Shown: positions 15,329 to 24,379, numbered from the stretch's first letter. The stretch: 64,000 nt of DNA from Anaerorhabdus furcosa (GCF_900167375.1 NZ_FUWY01000001.1:186001-250000); one strand, 5' to 3'. Numbers and translations: made by a program. The notes: generated from the letters alone by a model not told the origin.

Positions 15329-16696
15329 TTATAGTGGTTCGTGCGTTAAATTTACTACCCACTTCTCTTTTTTAACTAGCCAATATCCAAATATTAATTT
15401 AATAAGATCAGTAGATTGTCCAGCTATATAAAGCAAGAAAGCACTTAATGGGGAGAAATAAGCAAGTATCCCTACTAATGGTATATTAATACACCACATA
15501 AAAGCACTATCCATAATTAAGGTAGATTTTGTATCTCCGCCCGCCCTTAATATAAAGTAGTTTTGTGTATTTAATACATAGATTGCAAACATAACACTTT
15601 GTATTCTTAACATGATTTCTGCAATCTTTAACGCTTCAATTGAAACATTGCTGTATAGATATGGAATATAGAAACTTGATATAAACATTAAACTTGCAAA
15701 GATGAAAGATAAAACAAAACTAAATCCAATTAGTTGATAACCATGTTGCTTTGCTTCATCTAATTTATTTGCACCTAAAGGTTGCGAAATAAGAACTGTT
15801 GATGCTGCTGCCATACCACCAAACAATACAAAGAAAATATCACCAATTGTACTCGATATAGAATATCCTGACATTACCTCTGCTCCGCGTGTTGAATAAA
15901 ATTTAAATAATGTTGCCATACCTGCAGACCATAAGATTTCATTTAACGCAAGTGGTGCAGCTTTAATCATAATCTTTTTCGATAAAGTCAAAGGTACTTT
16001 AACAATTTCTTTCACTTTTGTTTTAAATCCAAAATCTCTGTCTTTCAAGAAATAAAGTAGAATACACACCTCTATAATACGAGCAACAACTGTTGCGTAT
16101 GCTGCACCGCGTATTCCCAGTTGAGGAAACCCAAATTTACCAAAGATCAAACAATAATTTAATACCGTATTTACAAGTACTGCAATTGCACTGACAAACA
16201 ATGGAATTTTTGTTTCACCTACCGCACGCATTGCACCAGAGAAACAAAGTGTTAATGCTATAGGTAAATATGACCATGCAACCAATCGAATGTAATAGAC
16301 ACCCATTTGTATAATTTCTTGATCAGGTGTAAAAAAACCTAAAATCGCTGTTGGAAAAAAGATTGCCGCTAAAAAGAACATCAACATAATTGCACAAGAA
16401 ATATTGATTAAGAATCGAAATGACTCTTTCATCTTCTCTTGATTTCTTGCACCATAATATTGTGCTATAAAAATTGATCCTGCTGCAACAATTCCATTTG
16501 TACCATATTGAGCAATAATATAAAAACGATTCACAGCCGCAACTCCCCCAATAGCAGCATCCCCTAATTGACCTACCATTAAATTATCCACAAGATTTAC
16601 AGAACCTGTGATTAATTGTTGAAGCATGAGCGGAACCCCTACGAGGATTGCAGTTTTCATAAACGCTTTATCACCAATGTATTTTGATAAATTCAT
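15329..16696 (-). CDS. MATE-family multidrug/Na+ efflux protein
   Basis: 455 residues from ATG 16,696, preceded by GGGGGAAATAGG; a longer reading from 16,744 lacks a ribosome site. About twelve transmembrane helices in two similar halves (VGVPLMLQQLITGSVNLVDNLMVGQLGD near the start; KAAPLALNEILWSAGMATLFKFYS at the second half) define the MATE family. It would extrude cationic compounds with Na+ or H+. It ends about 10 bases before the ABC operon promoter but appears to be its own unit. Confidence 0.92.
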   Translation of the reverse strand: MNLSKYIGDKAFMKTAILVGVPLMLQQLITGSVNLVDNLMVGQLGDAAIGGVAAVNRFYIIAQYGTNGIVAAGSIFIAQYYGARNQEKMKESFRFLINISCAIMLMFFLAAIFFPTAILGFFTPDQEIIQMGVYYIRLVAWSYLPIALTLCFSGAMRAVGETKIPLFVSAIAVLVNTVLNYCLIFGKFGFPQLGIRGAAYATVVARIIEVCILLYFLKDRDFGFKTKVKEIVKVPLTLSKKIMIKAAPLALNEILWSAGMATLFKFYSTRGAEVMSGYSISSTIGDIFFVLFGGMAAASTVLISQPLGANKLDEAKQHGYQLIGFSFVLSFIFASLMFISSFYIPYLYSNVSIEALKIAEIMLRIQSVMFAIYVLNTQNYFILRAGGDTKSTLIMDSAFMWCINIPLVGILAYFSPLSAFLLYIAGQSTDLIKLIFGYWLVKKEKWVVNLTHEPL

Positions 16697-16765
16697 CCTA
16701 TTTCCCCCATTCTGTATGCGACTTATTTTATCATAATCAACCAAGCAACGCTACCACAATCAAAA

Positions 16766-16799
16766 ATAAAAACGAACTATTCATTAAAACAGTTCGTTT
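16766..16799 (-). terminator. Terminator after rpiB
   Basis: AAACGAACT (16,770-16,778) pairs with AGTTCGTTT (16,791-16,799). Read on the minus strand the stem is followed by TTATTTTTG. Confidence 0.8.
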
Positions 16800-16818
16800 A
16801 GTTAATTTATTTAATTAG

Positions 16819-17265
16819 TTAACAATTTTTATTTTCAATATCCATGATTGTTTGAACACGCTCTGCATGACGACCACCTTCATAAGTCGCATTTACCCAC
16901 TCATCGACAATCATCTTTGCAAGTTCACTACCAACAACTCTTGCACCAAAACATAAAACATTTGAATTGTTATGTTGCTTAGAAAGTTTTGCAGAAAAAG
17001 GTTCTGAGCACACACAAGCACGTATTCCTTTTACTTTGTTGCATGCAATTGAAATACCAATACCTGTTCCACATATCGCAATACCACAATCCACTTCACC
17101 TTTAACTACAGCATTTGAAACAGTTTCTCCTTGTGAGGCATAATTACAACTTACTGATTCATCTGTACCATAATTCACAACTTCAAATCCACGTTGCTTT
17201 AAATGATTCATAATTTCCTTTTTAAGTTCTACAGCAGTATGATCATTCCCAATTCCAATTTTCAT
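16819..17265 (-). CDS. rpiB: Ribose-5-phosphate isomerase B family protein
   Basis: 148 residues of the RpiB/LacA/LacB fold: MKIGIGNDHTAVELKKEI at the start, the phosphate/active-site loop CGIAICGTGIGISIACNKVKGIRA with the catalytic Cys, and HNNSNVLCFGARVVG. It interconverts ribose-5-P and ribulose-5-P in the non-oxidative pentose phosphate pathway; LacAB-type galactose-6-P isomerase is less likely because there is a single subunit and no lac genes. It lies nine bases after the transglycosylase gene and shares its transcript. Confidence 0.9.
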   Translation of the reverse strand: MKIGIGNDHTAVELKKEIMNHLKQRGFEVVNYGTDESVSCNYASQGETVSNAVVKGEVDCGIAICGTGIGISIACNKVKGIRACVCSEPFSAKLSKQHNNSNVLCFGARVVGSELAKMIVDEWVNATYEGGRHAERVQTIMDIENKNC

Positions 17266-17274
17266 GTTAACCTC

Positions 17275-17841
17275 CTAGTATATTTCTTCATAGATACGAT
17301 AATTCTCTAAAACAATTTTAACATAATTACGTGTTTCAGGATATGGTATAACATCTAATGTTTTCCCATTACTTGAATACTCGCCATCACTTAACCATGT
17401 TTTCGTAATATTCATCCCCGCATTATAAGCAGCTAATTGTGTACTTGTTTCTTTAAATTCAGTTCGTAGTAGACTTAAAAAATATGCACCATATCGTAAA
17501 TTATGTTCAGGTTCAAATAAGTCTTCGTACACTGTTGTGTTATCATTTAGTTTCATTTTCAACCAATCAAATGTCGGTTCAGTAATTTGCAGTAACCCTC
17601 TCGCATTAGCACTAGAAACAGCATCTGTTTTAAACTTACTTTCTTGCCGCATAATTGCATAGATTAAATTCTCATCAACATTGAATTCTTTCGAAACTTT
17701 CAATACTAGTTGATGATAAGGTTTAGGATATTCAGATCGTAAGTTACTATATTTCGATTCTACTTGAATACTCAGTGCAATTAACATAATCGCAAAACAT
17801 ACAAGCAAAATTGCCCTTGGCTTTTTCTTCATTTTCTTCAT
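17275..17841 (-). CDS. Membrane-anchored lytic transglycosylase (SLT domain)
   Basis: 188 residues from ATG 17,841 (or 17,832). A single N-terminal membrane segment (AILLVCFAIMLIALSIQV) leads to an SLT domain with catalytic Glu in IYAIMRQESKF, then SSANARGLLQITEPTF and AAYNAG. It cleaves peptidoglycan glycan strands. A longer frame to 17,982 would run through the ferredoxin terminator hairpin, so it is not the real start. TATAAT (minus, 17,849-17,854) with TTGTTT 16 bases upstream is a likely promoter giving a very short leader. The start is the weakest part of this call. Confidence 0.85.
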   Translation of the reverse strand: MKKMKKKPRAILLVCFAIMLIALSIQVESKYSNLRSEYPKPYHQLVLKVSKEFNVDENLIYAIMRQESKFKTDAVSSANARGLLQITEPTFDWLKMKLNDNTTVYEDLFEPEHNLRYGAYFLSLLRTEFKETSTQLAAYNAGMNITKTWLSDGEYSSNGKTLDVIPYPETRNYVKIVLENYRIYEEIY

Positions 17842-17878
17842 ATCCCATATTATACTAAAGTTTCTTCTTAAAACAACA

Positions 17879-17902
17879 AATTCCTTACAATAGTAAGGAA
17901 TT
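17879..17902 (-). terminator. Terminator after the ferredoxin gene
   Basis: Perfect 10-base stem AATTCCTTAC/GTAAGGAATT with a four-base loop, followed on the minus strand by TGTTGTTTT. Confidence 0.85.
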
Positions 17903-17917
17903 CGTATGAATTCATTT

Positions 17918-18103
17918 TTATTCAATAACTTCAATAACTTGAACAGGACAACTGTTTTTTGCCTCATTTGTTTCAATTTCAAAGTTTGTTGGATTTTCCA
18001 CAGTTACAATTGCGATACCTTCATCACTCATTTTAAATACGGTAGGACAAATCGCAACACACATACCACACCCAATACATCCTTCATTAATTTTAACTTT
18101 CAT
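17918..18103 (-). CDS. Small 4Fe-4S ferredoxin
   Basis: 61 residues. One cluster motif CIGCGMCVAICP near the N-terminus with a fourth Cys in NSCPVQVIEV, the pattern of single-cluster Clostridia-type ferredoxins. It is a soluble low-potential electron carrier. It follows the 18,127 Fe-S protein by about 20 bases in the same operon, suggesting it supplies or accepts its electrons. Confidence 0.9.
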   Translation of the reverse strand: MKVKINEGCIGCGMCVAICPTVFKMSDEGIAIVTVENPTNFEIETNEAKNSCPVQVIEVIE

Positions 18104-18126
18104 ATATGATCTCCTTTTTATCTTCG

Positions 18127-18810
18127 CTATAGTATTTCACCATCAGTTGAGATTGTAACGATTTGCCAAGGTATAAACTTCCCACTATTTTTTAATGCTA
18201 GTTTAGTTGCTTGCTCAAGTCCACCACAACAAGGCACTTCCATTCGAACAACTTTAACTTCTTGTATATCATTATCACGAAGTATTGCAGTTAGTTTTTC
18301 ACTGTAATCTTCCATATCCAGTTTTGGACACCCAATAAGTGTCACATGATTCTTAATAAAATCTTGATGAAAATTTGCATAAGCATAAGCAGTACAATCA
18401 GCCGCAATTAATAATTTACACCCATCAAAATAAGGAGCATGAATTGGCACTAACTTGATTTGAATTGGCCATTGTCTAAGTTCACTTTGTTGATTAATCT
18501 CAATATGTTGATGTACTTTAGGATTCATTATCTTTGATTGTGTTCCTGGACACCCACAAGGTAGAACTTCTTCCTTCCTCATATTGGCTTGCACCGCTTC
18601 ATGATCGTAAGCTAGCGCTTCTCTTTCTTCAAATGTAATTGCACCTGTAGGACAAGTTGGTAAACAATCTCCTAACCCATCACAGTAATCATCTCTTAAA
18701 AGTTTTGCCTTTCCATTAACCATACCTATCGCTCCTTCATGGCATGCAACAGCACACGCTACACAACCATTACATTTCTCTTCATCTATTTTGATAATTC
18801 TTCTTTTCAT
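18127..18810 (-). CDS. Two-cluster 4Fe-4S ferredoxin-domain protein with C-terminal Cys-rich domain
   Basis: 227 residues from ATG 18,810 (GGAGG eight bases upstream; the in-frame TTG at 18,813 is less likely). N-terminal dicluster ferredoxin: CNGCVACAVACHEGAIG and CDGLGDCLPTCPTGAI. A middle GCPG motif and a C-terminal domain follow with further Cys (DGCKLLIAADCTAYA, LIGCPKLD, VPCCGGLEQATKLAL). The CCGG-type motif resembles Fe-S redox enzymes. It diverges from a Crp/Fnr-family regulator. In other bacteria similar proteins sit with hcp or anaerobic stress genes; that link is from memory. Reaction unknown. Confidence 0.8.
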   Translation of the reverse strand: MKRRIIKIDEEKCNGCVACAVACHEGAIGMVNGKAKLLRDDYCDGLGDCLPTCPTGAITFEEREALAYDHEAVQANMRKEEVLPCGCPGTQSKIMNPKVHQHIEINQQSELRQWPIQIKLVPIHAPYFDGCKLLIAADCTAYAYANFHQDFIKNHVTLIGCPKLDMEDYSEKLTAILRDNDIQEVKVVRMEVPCCGGLEQATKLALKNSGKFIPWQIVTISTDGEIL

Positions 18811-18823
18811 CAATGTATCCTCC

Positions 18824-18880
18824 TTGTTTTTACAAAGTTATTATAATAGAATGCATTTAGAAAGTATGTTGTTTTTACAA
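18824..18880. promoter_or_regulatory. Paired TTGT-N4-ACAA dyads between Fe-S and Crp/Fnr genes
   Basis: The same 12-base palindrome TTGTTTTTACAA occurs at 18,824-18,835 and 18,869-18,880, 45 bases apart. Crp/Fnr proteins bind dyads of this shape (TTGNN-N4-NNCAA). TATTATAATA lies between the two (18,840-18,848) and could serve as a -10 in either direction. Likely operators for the divergent regulator and for the ferredoxin operon. Confidence 0.6.
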
Positions 18881-18892
18881 CGAGATAAATAT

Positions 18893-19555
18893 ATGATGAT
18901 TACTAAAGAATTACACTTAAAAATTAAACTACTTAAAAATTTTGATTATGAAGATTTATCGAAGGTTTTAAGCAGTTTACACGTCATAGAAAAACAATAC
19001 AAGAAAAATAAAATCATCCTAAATGAAGGACAAACTATACGTGATATTGGAATTATTTTAACTGGCTCTGTCCAAGTTTACAATTGCGATTTTTTTGGCA
19101 ACAAAAGTATTCTTACCGAACTTGAAGAAGGAGATACCTTTGGTGAAGTTTATGCACTTTCCGATAAGATCCCAATTCCTCTTGTCGTGTTAGCCACTGA
19201 AAACACTACTGTTTTATATATCAATGTAAACGAATTATTCGATTCAAACACTAACCCACTTAAACAGGAATTCATTAAATATTTACTAAAAGAATTTACT
19301 AGTAAAAACTTACTTCTATCAAAAAAAATTGAACACTTATCTAAGCGTTCAATTCGTGAGAAATTATATTCTTATTTATCTTCTGAAGCAATTAAAAACA
19401 AGAATTCAATTTTTAAAATACCATTTAATCGACAAGAGCTTGCTGATTATCTATCCATTGATCGAAGTGCCTGCTCTAACGAGTTATCTAAAATGAAACA
19501 AGAATGCATTCTCGATTTCCATAAGAATGAATTCATTCTTTTCAAAGAAATTTAA
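18893..19555 (+). CDS. Crp/Fnr-family transcriptional regulator
   Basis: 220 residues from ATG 18,893 (or 18,896). A cyclic-nucleotide-binding-type beta barrel (KKNKIILNEGQTIRDIGIILTGSVQVY ... LEEGDTFGEVYALSD) and a C-terminal winged helix (FNRQELADYLSIDRSACSNELSKMKQECIL). No Fnr-type N-terminal Cys cluster is present, so it senses something other than O2 through Fe-S, or acts through another ligand. The annotated frame opens at 18,791, but that part crosses the operators. It diverges from the Fe-S operon, its likely target. Its stop overlaps the smpB stop on the other strand: both use the TTAA at 19,552-19,555. Confidence 0.88.
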   Translation: MMITKELHLKIKLLKNFDYEDLSKVLSSLHVIEKQYKKNKIILNEGQTIRDIGIILTGSVQVYNCDFFGNKSILTELEEGDTFGEVYALSDKIPIPLVVLATENTTVLYINVNELFDSNTNPLKQEFIKYLLKEFTSKNLLLSKKIEHLSKRSIREKLYSYLSSEAIKNKNSIFKIPFNRQELADYLSIDRSACSNELSKMKQECILDFHKNEFILFKEI

Positions 19556-20004
19556 CGAAGCTTTGTCGCTTTTTCCATTTCTCGCTTTGCTGTTTTTAAT
19601 TTATCATCATGGCGCTTATCATAAAGCGCTTTTCCTTTTGCTAGTGCTATTTCAATTTTTGCTCTACCGTTTTTTAAATACATCTTTGTTGGTACAACGG
19701 TATAACCTTTTAATTTCACTTTATTATGTAGTTTGCGTATTTCAGTTTTATTTAGTAGTAACTTTCTTACACGTGTTTCATCATGGTTAAATTGATTCCC
19801 ATGATCATACTGAGCAATGTGCATTTCTTTAATAAATGCTTCACCCTCCACAAACGAAATAAAAGCATCTTTGAACTGAACTTTTCCTTGGCGTATTGAT
19901 TTAATTTCAGTCCCCACAAGTACAAGCCCCGCTTCAAAACGATCCTCTAAAAAGTAATCATGACTTGCTCTTCTATTTAATGCTATAAGTTTTTCACTCA
20001 TCAA
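19552..20004 (-). CDS. smpB: SmpB, tmRNA-binding protein
   Basis: 150 residues. LIALNRRASHDYFLEDRFEAGLVLVGTEIKSIRQGKVQFKDAF is the SmpB OB-fold signature, and the C-terminal basic tail (KRHDDKLKTAKREMEKATKLR) is the part that inserts in the ribosome. It partners with tmRNA in ribosome rescue. It lies about 20 bases after rnr, the usual secG-rnr-smpB order in Firmicutes. ssrA (tmRNA) itself is not in the window. Confidence 0.96.
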   Translation of the reverse strand: MMSEKLIALNRRASHDYFLEDRFEAGLVLVGTEIKSIRQGKVQFKDAFISFVEGEAFIKEMHIAQYDHGNQFNHDETRVRKLLLNKTEIRKLHNKVKLKGYTVVPTKMYLKNGRAKIEIALAKGKALYDKRHDDKLKTAKREMEKATKLR

Positions 20005-20030
20005 GAATCACTCCCTTGTTCTATTATAAC

Positions 20031-22163
20031 TTAAATCCAGCGTTGTTTCTTCTTTTTCTTATCTTTATAAATAATAAAATCAATTGTTTGTTTTTCTTTG
20101 CTGGCATCAATCAATTTAACTCGAACTTCTTGTCCTAATTTATATGTTGTTCCTGTTCTTTCACCAATCAATTGATAACCTGATTCATCATAACGATAGT
20201 AATCATCCGATAAACTTTGTACATGTACTAATCCTTCAACCGTATTTGGAAGTTCTACAAAGAAACCAAATTTTGTTACAGAGCTAATTACTGCATCAAA
20301 AGTTAAGCCAATTTTATTTTGCATGAACTCTGCTTTTTTCATATCTTCAACATCACGTTCAGCTTCAATCGATGCTCTTTCTCTTTCAGATGTTTCAAGT
20401 CCAAGTTTTTCCATCTTAAGTTCATCATTATTGATTTCATTGACATCCAAACATTGATTAAATGAATATTTACGCAACATTCGATGCACAATCAAATCAG
20501 GATATCTTCGAATTGGTGATGTAAAATGCAAATATTCATCCAAAGCTAACCCAAAGTGACCTAAGCATTTTGAATCGTATTTGGCTTTTTGCATTGATCT
20601 TAGCATCAATGTTGATATAACAGGATATTCTGGTTCATCTTTAAATTCATTTAATGCTTTTTGAATTTCTAATGGACGAATATCTTCCATGTTCCCTTTG
20701 AATTTATGCCCCATGATGAGCGCAACTTTTGCAAACTCTCTTAATTTTTTCGCAAGAGGCTGTTCATGAACACGATAAAGAGAAGGAATTTCCAACCATT
20801 TCATATGTTTAGCTACTGTTACATTTGCACAAATCATAAAATCTTCAATGATTCTTTCAGATTCACCACGTTCTCTTAATTGTATATCTTTTACTTTACC
20901 ATTTTTATCTACAATGATTTTTGCTTCTTCTTTATCAAAATCAATTGCACCTTGTTTTTCTCTGTTTTTTCTAATTCGTGACGCACAAACTTTCATATTT
21001 TCGAATAAATCACCTAAATGCTCATACTTACGCATAACAACTGGATCATTATCTAAAATCTTATTTACATTATTGTATGTCATTCTTTCAGTTGAACGAA
21101 TGAAAGAAGGATAAATTTCATAAGAACTTACTTCCCCACTTTCATCAATCAACATTTCACACGTCAATGTTAATCGTTCTACTTTAGGATTAAGCGAACA
21201 AATTCCGTTAGATAAGATACGAGGCAACATCGGTACAACACGATCTGTTACATAAGTAGATGTTCCACGATTTTCAGCTTCAACATCAAGTGGTGAATTT
21301 TCAGTCACATAATAAGAAACATCGGCAATATGCACCCATAAACGATACTTATCTTCTTCCTTTGTAATACTAATTGCATCATCAAAGTCTTTTGAGTCAT
21401 CTCCGTCAATCGTAACGACAATCATATTTGTACAATCTCTTCTACCTATTTTTTGCTCTGGTAAAACTTCTTGCGAAATTGATTCTGCTTGTTTAATTGC
21501 TTCAACATCAAATTCTGGTTGAATATCATGTTGAAGAAGAATCGATAATACATCCACTCCTGGATCATCTTTATGACCTAGGAGTTGAAGGATTTCTAAT
21601 TCAATTGTATTCTTAAAAATCTTAAGTATTTTAAATTGTGCTTTTGTACCCGTCACAACTTTAAACTTAGATAAATTCTTAACAACAATTCTTCCCTTTA
21701 ATCGCTCATCATCCAATTCAACAATTGTTCCTGTTTTTCGAACAATAAAAGTACCAATACAAATTTCTGTATTTCGCTTTAATATTTTTACTACTTCACC
21801 TTCATTGCTATCCAATTTAAAAAGTTTTACAACAACTTCATCTTTATCCATTGCACCTCTTAAATCTTCTAGGCTTATATGAATACTATTGTCCTGATCA
21901 AGATCTAAAAACCCAAATCCTTTTCGGTTAATTGATATTTTACCCACATAAATTCCTGCTTGGATTGCAGTCATAAAGAAATTTTTTGGATTACGCGCTA
22001 TAACATAATCATCTTCTAACTCATTTAATGCTTTATTTAACAAAACAAAATCACTTGTTGATGTACAATCAAGTTCTTTTGCAAGCTTCTCCATATCGTA
22101 ATAAGCTAATTTTCCATTTTCTATTTTTGTAATTATTTTGTTTTTTAATTCCATCATTTCCAT
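20031..22163 (-). CDS. rnr: Ribonuclease R
   Basis: 710 residues from ATG 22,163, with AAGGAGG eight bases upstream. An N-terminal HTH-like segment, cold-shock/OB domains, then the RNB exonuclease domain (DGDDSKDFDDAISI metal-binding Asp cluster; HFTSPIRRYPDLIVHR) and a C-terminal S1 domain ending in a Lys-rich tail (IIYKDKKKKKQRWI). It is a processive 3'-5' exoribonuclease that degrades structured RNA and works with SmpB-tmRNA. Operon secG-rnr-smpB, with a weak hairpin after secG. Confidence 0.96.
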   Translation of the reverse strand: MEMMELKNKIITKIENGKLAYYDMEKLAKELDCTSTSDFVLLNKALNELEDDYVIARNPKNFFMTAIQAGIYVGKISINRKGFGFLDLDQDNSIHISLEDLRGAMDKDEVVVKLFKLDSNEGEVVKILKRNTEICIGTFIVRKTGTIVELDDERLKGRIVVKNLSKFKVVTGTKAQFKILKIFKNTIELEILQLLGHKDDPGVDVLSILLQHDIQPEFDVEAIKQAESISQEVLPEQKIGRRDCTNMIVVTIDGDDSKDFDDAISITKEEDKYRLWVHIADVSYYVTENSPLDVEAENRGTSTYVTDRVVPMLPRILSNGICSLNPKVERLTLTCEMLIDESGEVSSYEIYPSFIRSTERMTYNNVNKILDNDPVVMRKYEHLGDLFENMKVCASRIRKNREKQGAIDFDKEEAKIIVDKNGKVKDIQLRERGESERIIEDFMICANVTVAKHMKWLEIPSLYRVHEQPLAKKLREFAKVALIMGHKFKGNMEDIRPLEIQKALNEFKDEPEYPVISTLMLRSMQKAKYDSKCLGHFGLALDEYLHFTSPIRRYPDLIVHRMLRKYSFNQCLDVNEINNDELKMEKLGLETSERERASIEAERDVEDMKKAEFMQNKIGLTFDAVISSVTKFGFFVELPNTVEGLVHVQSLSDDYYRYDESGYQLIGERTGTTYKLGQEVRVKLIDASKEKQTIDFIIYKDKKKKKQRWI

Positions 22164-22193
22164 AAAGCTCACCTCCTTCTTTCGGCAAATAAA

Positions 22194-22210
22194 AAAGGCT
22201 CAAGGCCTTT
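22194..22210 (-). terminator. Hairpin between secG and rnr
   Basis: AAAGGC/GCCTTT stem with a five-base loop; on the minus strand it is followed by TTTTTT. It lies 2 bases after the secG stop and 30 bases before the rnr start, so it may attenuate read-through into rnr. Confidence 0.55.
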
Positions 22211-22211
22211 C

Positions 22212-22433
22212 CTACATAATTCTCATTAATATAACTAAGACAAAGAATAATATACCAACTCCTAAAGTTAGGTTAGAAATAATTTTCTCTGATCCTCTTT
22301 CTTTTGTGTTGGCAAATAGATTTAATCCACCGCTACCTGTAAAAGCACCTGAGATACCATCTGATTTTCCACTTTGTAGTAAAGAAAGTATTATTAATGC
22401 AGCGGATACGACCATCAATAAAATATCTAGCAT
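22212..22433 (-). CDS. secG: SecG, preprotein translocase subunit
   Basis: 73 residues with two membrane helices (LLMVVSAALIILSLLQ and SNLTLGVGILFFVLVILM) around the conserved loop SGKSDGISGAFTGSGGLNLF. Part of the SecYEG channel. AGGAGGAG precedes ATG 22,433. secA is at 40,863 in the same window but not linked. Confidence 0.95.
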   Translation of the reverse strand: MLDILLMVVSAALIILSLLQSGKSDGISGAFTGSGGLNLFANTKERGSEKIISNLTLGVGILFFVLVILMRIM

Positions 22434-22526
22434 AGACTTCTCCTCCTAGCGAATGAATAAAACATTGCTAAATAATTATAGCATATGGATGTAAATTTGC
22501 AAATACATTCCTAGTTTACAAAAGAA

Positions 22527-22546
22527 AAGAGCCTATTTAGACTCTT
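22527..22546 (-). terminator. Terminator after the 22,548 lipoprotein
   Basis: AAGAGCCT/AGACTCTT stem with four-base loop ATTT; on the minus strand it is followed by TTCTTTT. Confidence 0.8.
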
Positions 22547-22547
22547 A

Positions 22548-23426
22548 TTACTCTCTAACTACCTCACATGTGTACCCATCTTCCTTAAAACCAGCTACTG
22601 ATTCATCAAAACCGATAATAACACTAAGTCCATCACCACCAGTAACAAGACCAACTCGCTCTAAATCAGATTGGTTTAATGAAGTATATTGAATAACCAA
22701 CTTTGTAACAACTTGATCAGTTTTCTCATCAATTTCATATTCTAAACCAAGAATTCCTTCATATGATTTTGCTGTGTCTTTGATTGCTGTTATGATTTCA
22801 TCTGTTGGATTAAAATATGTAGTTTCCCACAATACACCATCCACATGAACACCCGTCTCAGATAACATTGTAAGTGAATCTTTTACTTCATTATTTTCAA
22901 AAGTACAAACTGCTTTAGATATTTTTTGATCCTCAATTAACCAATCTTGTTGAAGATCATCGAATTTAGCCCATTCATCTCCTGGTAATGCATAAGTTTC
23001 ACCTAAATATACAAGGTAATCATGCATTTCCTCTTCAGTCATACCCAATTCATCGATAATTTCTATGTATTTATTTTTTGCATCCTCATCAATGACAAGA
23101 TTATTATCAGAATATGGACTTATTGGATCACTTATGTACACATTACCATAAAAGAAATCTTCTTCATTTTCATAGGTAAATCTTATTTCCCCCAATTTAT
23201 CACTTGCATCTTTCGCTGTATTTAAAATACCTGTAATTTCCCAATTTGAATTCTTATCTTCAAATACAACATAAACAAAAGTGCTAGAGAAATTGACCAT
23301 CTTCTTCTTATTCATATCTTGATAAATCGCTTCATGATCCATCCCAGCATAACTTATTATTTTAGGGCTACTACTACACCCAACCACCAGCATTAAAATC
23401 ATCAACACCCATATTATTTTCTTCAT
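22548..23426 (-). CDS. Lipoprotein, possibly YehR/DUF1307-like
   Basis: 292 residues from ATG 23,426 (GGGGG seven bases upstream; the longer frame to 23,447 lacks a site). Lipoprotein signal MKKIIWVLMILMLVVGC, Cys at 17. The C-terminal half (AVCTFENNEVKDSLTM ... YEGILGLEYEIDEK ... LNQSDLERVGLV) resembles the DUF1307/YehR lipoprotein pattern; the N-terminal half looks like a second beta-rich domain. Surface-exposed, function unknown. It stands alone, flanked by its own terminator and the radical SAM gene. Confidence 0.65.
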   Translation of the reverse strand: MKKIIWVLMILMLVVGCSSSPKIISYAGMDHEAIYQDMNKKKMVNFSSTFVYVVFEDKNSNWEITGILNTAKDASDKLGEIRFTYENEEDFFYGNVYISDPISPYSDNNLVIDEDAKNKYIEIIDELGMTEEEMHDYLVYLGETYALPGDEWAKFDDLQQDWLIEDQKISKAVCTFENNEVKDSLTMLSETGVHVDGVLWETTYFNPTDEIITAIKDTAKSYEGILGLEYEIDEKTDQVVTKLVIQYTSLNQSDLERVGLVTGGDGLSVIIGFDESVAGFKEDGYTCEVVRE

Positions 23427-23479
23427 AAAATAACCCCCACTAATCATTAATTATAGAGAGGGTACGAAAAGGTTTCAAT

Positions 23480-24379
23480 CTATTTTTCTCTCAACTCGTC
23501 AAAAAAAGTTAATTGGGACTTCCTATAAGGAGATTGATAATCCTCAACTATTTTCTTCATGTCCGTTATAATTCCATATTTATTGCATTCTTCCACAAAC
23601 ATTTTATATTTCGTTCTAACATTTGGTATAGCACATGAATAATTATCTCGATATTTCTTTTGGTATTTTTCTTTAAGTCCTGGGAAATATTGATCTAACT
23701 TTTCATAATAATAATCTCTTTGATTCATTCTTAATGTAACACCAAAACCAGAATATATATATTTCACACCACATTCATGTGCCTTTTTTACTAAAGCTAG
23801 AATATTTTCATCACTATCAGTTATCCATGGTAAATTAGGCATCAATAGAATACATGTATTAATTCCCGCATGACTTAACTTTTTTAATGCTTCAAATCGT
23901 TTAGAACTAACACATACATGTGGTTCAATTATTTTAGAAAGCTCATCATCTACTGTAGTCACTGTCATTTTAACAAGTACTGGAGAGTGTTGTTTAATTT
24001 CTTTGAAAATATCAATGTCACGCGTGACTAAATCACTTTTTGTTGCAAGAGCTACGCCAAATCCATATGCATTTATCAATTCCAATGCATGGCGAGTAAG
24101 TTGTTCCTTTTCTTCAAATGGGTTGTACGGATCACTCATTGCACCTGTACCTACTACACCTTTTACTTTCTTTCGTCTTAAATCATCACGTATTATTCTT
24201 AATGCATCTTCTTTAGCACGTACTTGATCAAAATTTTCAACATGGTAACAATCACTTCTAGAATCGCAATAAATACAACCATGACAACATCCACGATAAA
24301 TGTTCATATTATATTTTGTTCCAAACCAAAAATCATTTTTGCAATTCGTTATAATTGTTTTCGCCTTAACAGTCTCCAT
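23480..24379 (-). CDS. Radical SAM protein, spore photoproduct lyase-like (Rv2578c/SPL family)
   Basis: 299 residues. The Fe-S site is CCHGCIYCD (CxxxCxxC) in NIYRGCCHGCIYCDSRSDCYH. It is followed by VGTGAMSDPYNPFEEKEQLTRHAL and LATKSDLVTRDIDIF, conserved in the SPL-like radical SAM proteins found widely in bacteria that do not all sporulate. It generates a 5'-deoxyadenosyl radical; the substrate is unknown. A real spore photoproduct lyase would usually be longer, and no sporulation genes are visible here. It stands alone. Confidence 0.88.
   Translation of the reverse strand: METVKAKTIITNCKNDFWFGTKYNMNIYRGCCHGCIYCDSRSDCYHVENFDQVRAKEDALRIIRDDLRRKKVKGVVGTGAMSDPYNPFEEKEQLTRHALELINAYGFGVALATKSDLVTRDIDIFKEIKQHSPVLVKMTVTTVDDELSKIIEPHVCVSSKRFEALKKLSHAGINTCILLMPNLPWITDSDENILALVKKAHECGVKYIYSGFGVTLRMNQRDYYYEKLDQYFPGLKEKYQKKYRDNYSCAIPNVRTKYKMFVEECNKYGIITDMKKIVEDYQSPYRKSQLTFFDELREK

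Noticed and set aside
17842-17982. N-terminal extension of the lytic transglycosylase
   Set aside because: It would include the ferredoxin terminator and a -10 box; no ribosome site at 17,982.
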